DNA of 64,000 bases. Origin: CAZMVY01 sp964617875. GTDB lineage: Bacteria > Planctomycetota > Phycisphaerae > UBA1845 > PWPN01. The DNA lies in NCBI GenBank assembly GCA_964617875.1, contig CAZUAI010000003.1, positions 1-64,000 of the forward strand. The letters run 5' to 3'. Made by a program: the position numbers and the translations under genes. This document shows, in pieces, positions 35,787 to 45,858 of this stretch. Position 1 is the first letter of the stretch; each line of letters begins with the position of its first letter. The notes under the pieces were generated by a model. The model searched no databases. It was not told the DNA's origin and saw nothing but the letters and a program-made list of their open reading frames with translations.

Positions 35787-37795
35787 GATCGGTCCCGCGA
35801 CGTGGCGAAGGCGTTCTCGGCCCTCTTGCGCTTCTGGCGATCTGCGGGGCGGCGGCCGTCGCACAGGACGGCTCGACCGTCTCGTCGCATGCGGTCGCCA
35901 CGCGGCCCACGGCGAAGACGAGCCTGGAAGACATTGAGCTGCTCGACCTGGAGGTGCCCACGGTCGTCACCGCCGCCCGTCACGAGCAGAAAATCACGTC
36001 GGTGCCGTACGCGATGAGCGTGATCACCGCCGACGACATCCGCCAGGCGGGCGCGCGGTCCATCCCGGACGCACTTCGGCTCGCGCCCGGCGTGGACGTG
36101 GCGCAGCTCACATACGGCAACTGGGCCGTGTCGCCCCGCGGGTTTCAGGGGCTCTACACGAACAAGACGCTCGTGTTGATGGACGGCCGGCCGATCTACG
36201 ACCCGCTCTACGCCGGGACCGCCTGGGGCAACTGGCCCTTCCAGCTCGAGGACGTCGCCCGCATCGAGGTGATCCGCGGACCGGGCGGCGTCACCTGGGG
36301 CGCGAACGCCGTCAACGGCGTCATCAACATCATCACCAAGGACCCGAAGGACCAGCAGGGCCTGACCGTGACGGGCGGCGGCGGCTCCCGCGGGACGAAC
36401 CGCGAGCACGCCGGCTACGGGTTTAACGACGGCAAGCTGCGGCTGCGGGCCTCGGGCGAGTACGAAGGCAGCGACGGTTTCACGGTCGACCGCCCCGGCA
36501 TCCTCGGCCCCCTGGACGACCATTACAAAGCGGGCCGCGCGGGCGTACACGCGATCTACGAGGCGAGCCCGAAGGACACGCTCACGCTCTCGATCGGCAG
36601 CGCCCTGATCGACGGCAACTACCCCGTGCCGCGCCTCCTCATTCTCGACGGGCACCGCGACTCGGCGCAAACCAACTACGTCCTGGCCAGGTGGAACCAC
36701 CGCATCGAAAAAGACAACGCGATCGATCTGAGCTTCTACTTCAACGACAGCTACGATGCCGCCCGCGTCGCCTGGAGCGAATACCGATACCAGCAGCTCG
36801 GACTCCAGATGGCGCACACGTTCAAGCCCGCCGACGACCATACCTTCAGCTGGGGCATCGACACCCGATGGGACCTGGTGAACGCCAGCCTCGCGGACCC
36901 GTTCCTCCTGAGCAGGGATTACGTCCGCAGCGGGGCGATCGGACTCTATGCGCAGGACGACTGGCGTTTCGCCCCGCGGTGGGCCCTGAACCTCGGCGGC
37001 CGCATCGACTACGACTTCTACGGCGGTTTTCAGCCGAGCGCGCGGGCGGCACTGGCCTACGAGCTGAGCGACGCCTCGCTCGTCTACGCCGCCGTCTCCC
37101 GGGCGTTCCAGATGGCACCGTGCGGAAGACGGTTCATCGACTTTCCGCTGCTCGGACCGGCCTTCCGGGCGACGGAACCGCAGGACGTTGGCGCGGAACA
37201 ACTCGTGGCGTACGAACTGGGCTACCGCGGACGCTTCTCCAACCGCCTGGAGGTTAACGCCAACGTTTTCTGGCACGACTACCGGGAGGTCGCCACGGCG
37301 GGCTTCCGGCCGGGGCCCCCGGGCCTCTTCCAGAGCCGCGGCGACAACAACTACCAGACGGGCCTGTACGGGATCGAACTCGACGCCCGCTACGCGGTGA
37401 CGAAGTCGCTGACCCTGCTCGGCAACTACACCTTCGAACACCTGGATTCGCCCGGGCCGATCGTCCACAGCGACCGCATGAGCCCGCCGCGGCACAAGTT
37501 CATGCTCGGCACGCGCTACAGCCCGCTGGATGACCTGCATCTGTCGGCGAACCTGTATTACGTGGACAAGGCGCAGGGCGGCACGGCATCGAACCCGATC
37601 GCCAAACCCTGGTATCCCTCCTACTTCCGGCTCGACCTTCGGGCCGAATACGAGTTCTGGAAGAAGCAGGCGGCCGTCGCCGTCGGCGTGTCGAACCTGT
37701 TGGATCCGGTCCATCCGGAGAGCGGCTCGACGGCCATGGATTCGGGCGAGGTGCCCCGGATGATCTACGCGGAGCTTCGGGTGACGTTGAAGTAA
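35783..37795 (+). CDS. TonB-dependent receptor 2 (TBDR2)
   Basis: The second paralogue, 670 residues. I start it at the GTG at 35783, which overlaps the TBDR1 stop in GTGA and is followed directly by a signal peptide ('VLGPLALLAICGAAAVAQ'). The open frame upstream of that is an out-of-register extension over TBDR1. The TonB-box-like segment is 'EVPTVVTAARHEQKI'; the plug has 'TLVLMDGRPIYDPLYAGTAW' and 'ARIEVIRGPGGVTWGANAVN'. It differs from its siblings in 'AAVAVGVSNLLDPVH' near the end and in the loop 'RRFIDFPLLGPAFRATEPQD'. It ends 'PRMIYAELRVTLK'. The stop TAA (37793-37795) overlaps the next ATG by one base. Confidence 0.92.
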   Translation: MRSVPRRGEGVLGPLALLAICGAAAVAQDGSTVSSHAVATRPTAKTSLEDIELLDLEVPTVVTAARHEQKITSVPYAMSVITADDIRQAGARSIPDALRLAPGVDVAQLTYGNWAVSPRGFQGLYTNKTLVLMDGRPIYDPLYAGTAWGNWPFQLEDVARIEVIRGPGGVTWGANAVNGVINIITKDPKDQQGLTVTGGGGSRGTNREHAGYGFNDGKLRLRASGEYEGSDGFTVDRPGILGPLDDHYKAGRAGVHAIYEASPKDTLTLSIGSALIDGNYPVPRLLILDGHRDSAQTNYVLARWNHRIEKDNAIDLSFYFNDSYDAARVAWSEYRYQQLGLQMAHTFKPADDHTFSWGIDTRWDLVNASLADPFLLSRDYVRSGAIGLYAQDDWRFAPRWALNLGGRIDYDFYGGFQPSARAALAYELSDASLVYAAVSRAFQMAPCGRRFIDFPLLGPAFRATEPQDVGAEQLVAYELGYRGRFSNRLEVNANVFWHDYREVATAGFRPGPPGLFQSRGDNNYQTGLYGIELDARYAVTKSLTLLGNYTFEHLDSPGPIVHSDRMSPPRHKFMLGTRYSPLDDLHLSANLYYVDKAQGGTASNPIAKPWYPSYFRLDLRAEYEFWKKQAAVAVGVSNLLDPVHPESGSTAMDSGEVPRMIYAELRVTLK

Positions 37796-39783
37796 TGCGA
37801 AGGATCGCGACCATGGTGGCAATCGCGGGCTCCCTGCTCGGAAGCGGCGTGCCGGCCGTCGGTTCGGCGGCACAGGGGCCGTCGAGCCGGGCGGTCACGG
37901 CCCCGACGGACGACATCGCGCTGCTCGAACTCGAAGTGCCGACGGTCCTGGGCATCACGCGTACCGAGCAGAAGCTGGAGGCGGTGCCGGCGGCCGTCAG
38001 CGTGGTGACGGCGGACGACATCCGCTGGGCGGGCGCCAGGTCCATCGGCGATGCCCTGCGCCTGGTGCCGGGCATGGACGTAACGGAACTGAGCTACGCC
38101 AATTTCGGCGCGTCGCCGCGCGGTTTCCAGGGGCTTTTCAGCGACCAGGTGCTCGTGCTCGTCGATGGGCGGCAGATTTTCGACGCCATGTTCAACGGGA
38201 CATTCTGGGGCCAGTGGCCGTTCCAGCTCGAGGACATCGAGCGGATCGAGGTGATCCGTGGGCCGGGCGGCGTCAGCTGGGGCCCGAACACGCTCAACGG
38301 CGTAATCAACATCGTCACGAAGGACCCGCGAGACCAGCGGGGCCTGACCGTGACCGGCGGGGGCGGCTCACGCGGGACTAACAAGGAGCACCTGGGCTAT
38401 GGCTTTTCCGACGGGAAGCTGCGGCTTCGCGTGTCGGGCGAGTACGAGGGCAGCGACGGATTCCGCGAAGGCGGCTTCTGGCTGCGGAAGCTGGACGACG
38501 ACTACAAGGCCGGCCGGATGGGAATCCATGCGATTTACGAGGCATCGCCCGAGGACACGCTGCTCCTCTCGGCGGGCAGCGGGATCACCGATGGCGGCAT
38601 ACCCCCAAGCCCGATGTGCATATTCGACAAGGCGAAGAACCCGGGCTCCCAGGCGGAGTTCGTGCTCGGGAAGTGGACGCATCGGACCGATTCGGTCACC
38701 CGCCACGAGATCACGGGGTACGTCAACGATTTCTGGCTGTGCGCGGGCGCCGCCGCGATCGAATACCGCTACCAGCAGTTCGCGCTGCAGTACAGCGCGG
38801 TCCTGGAGCGAGGCAACGGCCATACGATTTCCTGGGGCCTCGATTCGCGGGCCGACCGGACCGACGGGCGCCTCGCCGATCCGTTCGTCCTCGACAAGAA
38901 CGTCGTCGGATCGGGGCTGCTCGGCCTCTACCTCCAGGACGAGTGGCGGTTTGCGCCGCAATGGAGCCTGCACGTCGGCGGAAGGATGGACTACGAATTC
39001 TACGGCGGCTTCCAGCCCAGCGGGCGCGTCGCGCTCAGCCGGGAGATCCTCGAGAACCACTTCGTCTACGCCGCCGCCGCGCGGGCCTACCAGATGCTCC
39101 CCGCCGGGCTTCGCTTCGTGGATCTCCCCGTCGTCGGCGGACTCGTGCGGACGACGTGCGACCGTGACGTGGGCGCGCAAACGCTCGTTGCGTACGAGGC
39201 CGGCTATCGCGGCCGCTTCCTGCACGGGCTGCAGACCGACGCAAATGTGTTCTGGCACGAGTACGCGGACCAGGTGACGGTCTCGCCGGAGCCTGGGCCG
39301 CCGGGCGTGCTCCAGAAACGCCTGGCCCGTCATGGCGACGGGTCGCTCTACGGCTTCGAGCTGGAAGCCCGATACCCCGTCACGCCGCGCCTGGTGCTCG
39401 TCGGGAACTACACGTTCCAGTACCTCGACTGGCGCGGCGACGTACCGTTCACGGACCAGGAACTGCTGACGCCGCCCCGGCACAAGTTCATGCTCGGGGC
39501 CAGGTACTCGGTGACGGACGACCTGCGTCTCTCGGCCCATGCGTATTACGTGGATGCCGTTCGGGCGCCGAATCCGATGAACCCGTTCGGCTCGCTCGGG
39601 ATCGATCCGTACATCCGCCTGGATCTTCGCGCGGAATACGAATTCTGGAAGAAGCAGGCCTCCGTCGCGGTCGGCGTCCGCAACCTGCTCGATCCGGACC
39701 ACTACGAGGGGGCCTGCAGCTTTCTGAACACGGCGGCGGTCCCGCGGATGGTGTACGCGGAAATGCGGGTGACGATCAAATGA
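37795..39783 (+). CDS. TonB-dependent receptor 3 (TBDR3)
   Basis: The third paralogue, 662 residues and the shortest. A signal peptide is present ('MVAIAGSLLGSGVPAVGSAA'). The TonB-box-like segment 'EVPTVLGITRTEQKL' departs from the TVVTA pattern of the others and may weaken or alter TonB coupling. The plug contains 'LVLVDGRQIFDAMFNGTFW' and 'IERIEVIRGPGGVSWGPNTL'. The loop that carries PGPPG in its siblings reads 'SPEPGPPGVLQKRLARHGDG'. It ends 'PRMVYAEMRVTIK'. Its ATG shares a base with the TBDR2 stop, and its own TGA overlaps the TBDR4 start (ATGA at 39780-39783). Confidence 0.92.
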   Translation: MRRIATMVAIAGSLLGSGVPAVGSAAQGPSSRAVTAPTDDIALLELEVPTVLGITRTEQKLEAVPAAVSVVTADDIRWAGARSIGDALRLVPGMDVTELSYANFGASPRGFQGLFSDQVLVLVDGRQIFDAMFNGTFWGQWPFQLEDIERIEVIRGPGGVSWGPNTLNGVINIVTKDPRDQRGLTVTGGGGSRGTNKEHLGYGFSDGKLRLRVSGEYEGSDGFREGGFWLRKLDDDYKAGRMGIHAIYEASPEDTLLLSAGSGITDGGIPPSPMCIFDKAKNPGSQAEFVLGKWTHRTDSVTRHEITGYVNDFWLCAGAAAIEYRYQQFALQYSAVLERGNGHTISWGLDSRADRTDGRLADPFVLDKNVVGSGLLGLYLQDEWRFAPQWSLHVGGRMDYEFYGGFQPSGRVALSREILENHFVYAAAARAYQMLPAGLRFVDLPVVGGLVRTTCDRDVGAQTLVAYEAGYRGRFLHGLQTDANVFWHEYADQVTVSPEPGPPGVLQKRLARHGDGSLYGFELEARYPVTPRLVLVGNYTFQYLDWRGDVPFTDQELLTPPRHKFMLGARYSVTDDLRLSAHAYYVDAVRAPNPMNPFGSLGIDPYIRLDLRAEYEFWKKQASVAVGVRNLLDPDHYEGACSFLNTAAVPRMVYAEMRVTIK

Positions 39784-41786
39784 CCACGAGCACGGCATGC
39801 ACCTGGATCGGCGGCCTTACGGCCCTTCTTCTGCTGCTGGGGCCGTCGGCGGCCCGTGCGGCGACGACGCAGCCCGCAAGCCCGTCGCCGGTCCCGGCTC
39901 ACGAATCGGAAAGTGACATCGAACTGCTCGAGATGGAGGTGCCGGTCGTCGTGACGGCATCGCGTCGCGAGCAGAGGGTGACGGACGTTCCCGCGGCGAT
40001 GAGCGTCATCACCGCCGACGACATCCGGCGGTCGGGGGCGCGGTCGGTGGCGGATGCGTTGCGTCTCATGCCGGGAGTCGATGTCGCGGACCTGGCTTCC
40101 GGGGCGTACGCGATCTCGCCCCGCGGAATCCAGGGGCTTCTCAGCAACAACGTGCTCGTGCTGGTGGACGGCCGCCAGATCTTCGACTCGGTCTTCGGCG
40201 GCACGCTGTGGGGCAGTTGGCCGTTTCAACTGGAAGACATCGAGCGGATCGAGGTGATTCGCAGCCCGGGCGGCGTGACGTGGGGCGCGAACACGCCCAA
40301 CGGCGTCATCAATATCATCACGAAGGACCCCGCGGACCAGAAAGGGCTGACGTTCACCGGAGGGGGCGGCTCGCGCGGATCGCAGAAGGAGCACCTCGGT
40401 TACGGTTTCTCGGACAACAAGCTGCGGCTTCGCGTGTCCGGCGAATACGAGGGAAACGACGGATTCGTCAAGGGCGGTTCGTGGCTGCGGCAGATGGAGG
40501 ACGACTACAAGGCGGGGCGCATGGGCGTTTACGCCACCTACGATGCCGGGCCGAAAGACAAGCTGACCTTCTCGGGAGGCAGCGCGTTGCTGGACGGCGG
40601 CTATCCGCCACCGCCCTGGGCCGGCATCGGAGCGGGACACAACTCCGGGTCGCAGGCCAACTTCCTGCTGGGAAAGTGGATCCATGCGATCGCCGACGAC
40701 AACCGGGTGACCATCACCGGGTTTGTGAACGACTTCGGAATCAGCAACGGCGTGTCGGCCATGGAGTACCGCTATCAACAGCTTGCGTTGCAGATTGGCC
40801 AGACATTCAAGCCCGCCGAGGCTCACACGGTCACGTGGGGAATCGACAGTCGCACCGATCTGGTTGATACGAGCTATGCCGACCCGTTCATGCTGAAGGA
40901 AGACTTTCTGAGTACGGCGATCATCGGCCTGTACGCGCAGGACGAGTGGCGGTTCGCGCCGCGGTGGGTGCTCAACGCAGGCGCACGGATCGATTACGAG
41001 TTCTACACCGGCTTCCAGCCAAGCGCGCGGGTTGCGCTGTCGCACGAGCTGGCCGACAAGTCATTCGTCTACGGCGCTGTGTCGCGGGCGTTCCAGGTGC
41101 CTTCGGTGGGCACGCACTTCGCGAACATCCCCATGCTGAACGGGCTGGCCCGGACAACCAGCAACAGGGACCTGCAGGCGGCAACCGTACTGAACTATGA
41201 GCTGGGCTGGCGCAGGACGTTCTTCGATCGGCTCAACATTGATGCCAATCTCTTCTGGAACGACTACCGCGATCTCGGAGCCTTCGTTCCGAAACCCGGG
41301 CCGCCGGGCCTGGTCCGCCTCAATTTCGACAACGTGGCCTCCTCGTCGATCTACGGTGCCGAACTCGACGCCAAGTGCGCGATCACGAAGGAACTGACCC
41401 TCCTCGGCCACTACACGTACGAGCAGCTTGGCTGGAATGCACCAGTGCCTCCCACGATGAAAGATATGTTCACGCTTCCGAAGCACAAATTCATGCTCGG
41501 AGCGCGTTATGACCCGATCGAGGATCTGCATCTGTCGGCGCACCTGTACTACGTGGACGCCGTTCGCTCCCCGAACCCGACGAACCCGTTTGTGCCGCTG
41601 CACCTTTCGCAGTACTTCCGGCTCGACCTCCGGGCCGAGTATGAGTTCTGGAAGAAACAGGCGTCCGTAGCCATCGGCGTACGCAACCTGCTGGATCCCA
41701 GCCACGGCGAGGGCGCGACGGTCTTCCTGAACAACGCTGAAGTTCCACGCATGGTGTACGCCGAGTTGAGCGTGACGATCAAATGA
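39780..41786 (+). CDS. TonB-dependent receptor 4 (TBDR4)
   Basis: The fourth paralogue, 668 residues. The signal peptide is 'IGGLTALLLLLGPSAARAA'. A Ser/Pro-rich linker precedes the TonB-box-like 'EVPVVVTASRREQRV'. The plug has 'LVLVDGRQIFDSVFGGTLW' and 'IERIEVIRSPGGVTWGANTP'. The Ser of RSPGG, where the other receptors have RGPGG or RGTGG, and the Pro of ANTPNG are unique in the array. The barrel ends 'RAEYEFWKKQASVAIGVRN' and 'PRMVYAELSVTIK'. Start and stop both lie in ATGA overlaps with neighbours (39780-39783 and 41783-41786). Confidence 0.92.
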   Translation: MTTSTACTWIGGLTALLLLLGPSAARAATTQPASPSPVPAHESESDIELLEMEVPVVVTASRREQRVTDVPAAMSVITADDIRRSGARSVADALRLMPGVDVADLASGAYAISPRGIQGLLSNNVLVLVDGRQIFDSVFGGTLWGSWPFQLEDIERIEVIRSPGGVTWGANTPNGVINIITKDPADQKGLTFTGGGGSRGSQKEHLGYGFSDNKLRLRVSGEYEGNDGFVKGGSWLRQMEDDYKAGRMGVYATYDAGPKDKLTFSGGSALLDGGYPPPPWAGIGAGHNSGSQANFLLGKWIHAIADDNRVTITGFVNDFGISNGVSAMEYRYQQLALQIGQTFKPAEAHTVTWGIDSRTDLVDTSYADPFMLKEDFLSTAIIGLYAQDEWRFAPRWVLNAGARIDYEFYTGFQPSARVALSHELADKSFVYGAVSRAFQVPSVGTHFANIPMLNGLARTTSNRDLQAATVLNYELGWRRTFFDRLNIDANLFWNDYRDLGAFVPKPGPPGLVRLNFDNVASSSIYGAELDAKCAITKELTLLGHYTYEQLGWNAPVPPTMKDMFTLPKHKFMLGARYDPIEDLHLSAHLYYVDAVRSPNPTNPFVPLHLSQYFRLDLRAEYEFWKKQASVAIGVRNLLDPSHGEGATVFLNNAEVPRMVYAELSVTIK

Positions 41787-43819
41787 GTGCGCGTCCGGCC
41801 ATACGCGGAAGAACAGCCGCCCACGCGCTCGCCGTCGTGGTGCTGACCCTGCTCGCAGGGTCCGGCGCAGCAGCCGAGCCGAACCGCGCGCCGGAGACCC
41901 AGCCGCACGACCGGTGGCTCGCGGACGCGTCGGCCGCCGACGACATCGCCCTGCTCGACCTCGAGGTGCCGATCGTCCTGACGGCGGCCACGCGGCGCGA
42001 GCAGCGTGTCGAGAACATCCCCCAGGCCGTCAGCGTCATCACGGCCGACGACATCCGCTGGGCCGGCGCCCGCTCGGTGCCGGATGCGCTGCGCCTCGTG
42101 CCCGGCGTGGACGTCGCCGACATGAGCTACGCCAACTCGCCCGCCGGCATCCGGGGCTTCAACGGCTTCGCCGCCCGCGAGATGGTCGTGCTCATGGACG
42201 GCCGGCAGCTCTACGATTCGCTCACCGGCGGCATGCTCTGGGGCACCTGGCCGATCCAGCTGGAGGACATCGAGCGGATCGAGGTCGTCCGCGGCCCCGG
42301 CGGCGTCACGTGGGGCGCCAACGCCGTCAACGGCCTGATCAACATCGTCACGAAGGACCCGGGCGACCAGAAGGGCCTCACCACCGTCGGCGGCGGCGGC
42401 ACGCAGGGCACGTTCAAGGAGCACCTGGGCTACGGCTTCGCCGACGACAAGCTGCGTCTGCGCATCTCCGGCGAGTATGAGGCAAGCGACGGCTTCCCGA
42501 ACGGCGGTTCGCTCCTCCGGCGGCTCGACGACGACTACAAGGCCGGCCGTTCGGCCCTCCACGCCGTCTACGACGCGGGACTGAAGGACCGGTTCACGCT
42601 TTCGGCCGGCAACGCGGTCACGGACGGCGGCTTCCCCACGACGCCGATGGCCGGCTTCGGCGCCAGCCAGAACCCCGGCTCCGAGGTGTCGTTCGTCCTC
42701 GGCCGGTGGGACCACGAGGTCCGCGAGAACAACTCGTTCCAGCTGACCGCCTACGTCAACGAGGCCGGCGCCTGCATCGGCATGAAGCAGGCCGACTATC
42801 GCTACCAGCAGATCGCCGTGCAGTTCGGCCACACGTTCCGGCCCGCCGACAATCACACGCTGACCTGGGGCGTCGATACCCGCACCGACCTCGTCGAGGC
42901 GGGGAACGCCGACCCGATCCTGCTGTCGAAGGACTACGTGAGCACGGCAATCCTGGGAGCCTACGTGCAGGACGACTGGCGGTTTGCGCCGAAGTGGCTG
43001 TGGTCGCTGGGCGGGCGGCTCGACTACGAGTTCTACGGGGGCTTTCAGCCCAGCGCGCGGACGTCGCTCTCCTACGACCTCTCCCGGGACTCGATGGTTT
43101 ACGGCGCGATCTCTCGCGCGTTCCAGATCACCCCGGCGGCCACGCGGTTTCTCCGTCTGCCGTCGATGAACGGCCTCTCGTACACGACGGGCGACCCGAA
43201 CGTGCGGCCCGAGACGGTCATGGCCTACGAGGCCGGCTACCGGGGCCGGTTCTTCGACCGCCTGCAGGCGAACGCCAACGTCTTCTGGCAGGAGTACGAC
43301 GACGTCGCCGTCCTGCGGCTCGAGCCCGGACCGCCCGGCCTGATGCAGTTCCGAACCCCGAACGGCTGGGCCCTCTCGCTCTACGGGGTGGAACTCGACG
43401 CGAAGTACAGCGTGAACCGTTCGCTCGACCTGCTCGGTCACTACACCTTCCAATACATGGACACGCACGGCTCGACATCGCTGCTGCGGGCAACCGAGCT
43501 TCGCAAACCGCCCGAACACAAGTTCATGGTTGGTGTCCGGTACAGCCCGATCGAACCGTTGCGTCTTTCGGCGCACCTGTACTACGTCGATGCGTCCCAG
43601 GCCCGCACGCCCGCCAACCCGTTCGCCTGGCGGCACGCGGATCCGTACTTCCGGCTGGATCTTCGCGCCGAGTACGAGTTCTGGAAGAAGCAGGCCTCCG
43701 TCGCGGTCGGCGTCCGCAACCTCCTGGATCCGAGCCACTACGAGGCCGGTACGCTGTTTCTGAACGAGGCCGAGGTCCCGCGGATGGTCTACGCCGAGCT
43801 TCGGCTGACGATCCGATGA
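41783..43819 (+). CDS. TonB-dependent receptor 5 (TBDR5)
   Basis: The fifth paralogue, 678 residues, with signal peptide 'HALAVVVLTLLAGSGAAAEP'. The TonB-box-like region reads 'EVPIVLTAATRREQRVENI', one residue longer than in the other paralogues. Its plug surface segment 'SPAGIRGFNGFAAREMVVLM' and 'YDSLTGGMLWGTWPIQLEDI' differ most from the rest. The barrel ends with the array-wide 'RAEYEFWKKQASVAVGVRN' and 'PRMVYAELRLTIR'. It overlaps TBDR4 in ATGA (41783-41786) but is separated from TBDR6 by 16 bp, the first break in the overlap chain. The next gene has its own ribosome-binding site in that gap. Confidence 0.92.
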   Translation: MSARPAIRGRTAAHALAVVVLTLLAGSGAAAEPNRAPETQPHDRWLADASAADDIALLDLEVPIVLTAATRREQRVENIPQAVSVITADDIRWAGARSVPDALRLVPGVDVADMSYANSPAGIRGFNGFAAREMVVLMDGRQLYDSLTGGMLWGTWPIQLEDIERIEVVRGPGGVTWGANAVNGLINIVTKDPGDQKGLTTVGGGGTQGTFKEHLGYGFADDKLRLRISGEYEASDGFPNGGSLLRRLDDDYKAGRSALHAVYDAGLKDRFTLSAGNAVTDGGFPTTPMAGFGASQNPGSEVSFVLGRWDHEVRENNSFQLTAYVNEAGACIGMKQADYRYQQIAVQFGHTFRPADNHTLTWGVDTRTDLVEAGNADPILLSKDYVSTAILGAYVQDDWRFAPKWLWSLGGRLDYEFYGGFQPSARTSLSYDLSRDSMVYGAISRAFQITPAATRFLRLPSMNGLSYTTGDPNVRPETVMAYEAGYRGRFFDRLQANANVFWQEYDDVAVLRLEPGPPGLMQFRTPNGWALSLYGVELDAKYSVNRSLDLLGHYTFQYMDTHGSTSLLRATELRKPPEHKFMVGVRYSPIEPLRLSAHLYYVDASQARTPANPFAWRHADPYFRLDLRAEYEFWKKQASVAVGVRNLLDPSHYEAGTLFLNEAEVPRMVYAELRLTIR

Positions 43820-43835
43820 GGAAAGCGAGAACGAG

Positions 43836-45848
43836 ATGATTCTTCGATGCTTCGGACTGCTGCTCGTCTGCGTCGTGCCGACCGCCGGGCCGGCCATGGC
43901 GGATCCGGCCGGGCCCGCGGACGGGGCGTCCGTTCCCCCGGCGGCGACGCGACCGACGAAGGAAGAGACCACGGAGGACATCCAGCTCCTGGACCTCGAG
44001 ATTCCCACGGTCATCACGGCGTCGCGCCGGGAACAGAGCATTACGACCGTACCGTACGCCGTCAGCGTCATCACGGCGGAGGACATCCGGCGTTCGGGCG
44101 CGCGAACGGTACCCGACGCCCTGCGTCAGGCGGCGGGCGTGGACGTCGCGGACCTCACCTACGCGAACTCGGCCGCGTCGCCGCGCGGCTTCGAGGGCGT
44201 CCTGAGCCGGACGGTTCTCGTCCTGGTGGACGGTCGCCAGATCTACGACTCCGTCTTCGGCGGCACGGCGTGGGGCAGCTGGCCCTTCCAGTTGGAGGAC
44301 ATCGAGCGGATCGAGGTGATCCGCGGCCCCGGCGGCGTCACGTGGGGCTCCAACGCGGTCAACGGCGTGATCAACATCATCACCAGGGACCCGAAGGACC
44401 AGGCGGGGCTGACGTTCACCGGCGGCGGCGGCTCACGGGGAATGAACAAGGAACATCTCGGCTACGGTTTCGCGGACAGGAAGCTTCGCCTGCGCGTATC
44501 GGGCGAGTACGAGTCCAGCGACGGTTTTCCCAAGGGCGGCTCATGGCTCCGCACGCTCGAAGATGACTACAAGATCGGCCGTATGGGGGTGTACGCCATC
44601 TACGACGCCGGCCCCAGGGACACGCTGACTCTCTCCGGCGGCAGCGGCCTGCTGGACGGGGGCTATCCCTCCCCGCCGACGATCGGGCTGGGGATGTCGC
44701 AGAACAGCGGGTCGCAGGCCAATTACCTTCTCGGCAAGTGGGAGCACAGGATCGCCGACGACAACCGGCTCAGCGTCACCGGCTACGTCAACGACTTCTG
44801 GTTCCGCCCGCTCGGGAAGGCGTCGGAGTACCGCTACGAGCAGCTCGCGTTTCAGGTGGGCCATACGTTCAAGCCGACCGAAGGGCACACGCTGACCTGG
44901 GGGATCGACAGCCGGACGGACATCGTCGACGCGTCGTCGGCCAACCCCTTCCTGCTGTCACGGGACTACGCGAGCACGGCCATCATCGGGGCGTACGTTC
45001 AGGATGAATGGCGATTCGCGCCGCGGTGGGCGCTGAATCTGGGCGCACGCCTCGACTACGAGTTCTACGGGGGGTTTCAGCCCAATGCGAGGGCTGCGCT
45101 CTCGCGTGAGATCGCCGACAACCACTTCGTCTATGGAGCGGTGTCCCGCGCGTTCCAGATGTCGCCGCTGGGGCTGCGTTTCCTGACGTTCCCGCTCTTG
45201 AACGGCCTGGGCTATGCCGTAGGCCGAGAGGACATCGACGCGGAGAACCTGATCGCCTATGAGGTGGGCTACCGGGGTACGTTCTTCGACCGCCTGAACG
45301 TAAACGCCAACGTGTACTGGCACGACTACGACGACCTGACCACGGTGAGCCCGCAACTCGGACCGCCGGGCCTCCTGCACTGGAAGTACGGGAACCGCGC
45401 GAATGCGGCGACGTACGGCGTCGAACTGGAAGGCCGCTACGCCGTGACGAAGCAACTCATGCTGCTGGGCAATTACACCTATCAGCAGCTCAACTGGGAC
45501 GGCGAAAACCCCTACACGGACAAGGACCTCATCACGCCGCCGAGACACAAGTTCATGGTTGGGACGCGATACGATCCGCTGACCGACCTGCACCTGTCGG
45601 CGAACCTGTACTTCGTCGATGCGGTGAAATCGCCGGATCCGGACATCCCCCTGCTGACGCGAAGCGTTCCCTCGTACTTCCGGCTCGACCTGCGAGCCGA
45701 GTACGCGTTCTGGAAGGAGCAGGCATCGGTGGCGGTCGGCGTCCGCAACCTGCTCGATCCGTCGCACCCGGAAGGCACTACGATATTTCTCAACCGTGCG
45801 GAGGTGCCCCGCATGGTGTACGCGGAGTTTCGTCTGACGATTCGTTAG
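43836..45848 (+). CDS. TonB-dependent receptor 6 (TBDR6)
   Basis: The sixth paralogue, 670 residues. GAGGAAAG lies in the 16-bp gap upstream of its ATG, so it can be initiated independently. The signal peptide is 'CFGLLLVCVVPTAGPAMADP' and the TonB-box-like segment 'EIPTVITASRREQSI'. The plug has 'LVLVDGRQIYDSVFGGTAW' and 'IERIEVIRGPGGVTWGSNAV'. The near-invariant C-terminal strand is altered to 'RAEYAFWKEQASVAVGVRN', the only copy with Ala and Glu at these positions. The end is 'PRMVYAEFRLTIR'. It closes module 1; the second binding-protein gene starts 10 bp later. Confidence 0.92.
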   Translation: MILRCFGLLLVCVVPTAGPAMADPAGPADGASVPPAATRPTKEETTEDIQLLDLEIPTVITASRREQSITTVPYAVSVITAEDIRRSGARTVPDALRQAAGVDVADLTYANSAASPRGFEGVLSRTVLVLVDGRQIYDSVFGGTAWGSWPFQLEDIERIEVIRGPGGVTWGSNAVNGVINIITRDPKDQAGLTFTGGGGSRGMNKEHLGYGFADRKLRLRVSGEYESSDGFPKGGSWLRTLEDDYKIGRMGVYAIYDAGPRDTLTLSGGSGLLDGGYPSPPTIGLGMSQNSGSQANYLLGKWEHRIADDNRLSVTGYVNDFWFRPLGKASEYRYEQLAFQVGHTFKPTEGHTLTWGIDSRTDIVDASSANPFLLSRDYASTAIIGAYVQDEWRFAPRWALNLGARLDYEFYGGFQPNARAALSREIADNHFVYGAVSRAFQMSPLGLRFLTFPLLNGLGYAVGREDIDAENLIAYEVGYRGTFFDRLNVNANVYWHDYDDLTTVSPQLGPPGLLHWKYGNRANAATYGVELEGRYAVTKQLMLLGNYTYQQLNWDGENPYTDKDLITPPRHKFMVGTRYDPLTDLHLSANLYFVDAVKSPDPDIPLLTRSVPSYFRLDLRAEYAFWKEQASVAVGVRNLLDPSHPEGTTIFLNRAEVPRMVYAEFRLTIR

Positions 45849-45858
45849 GAAGTGTCAG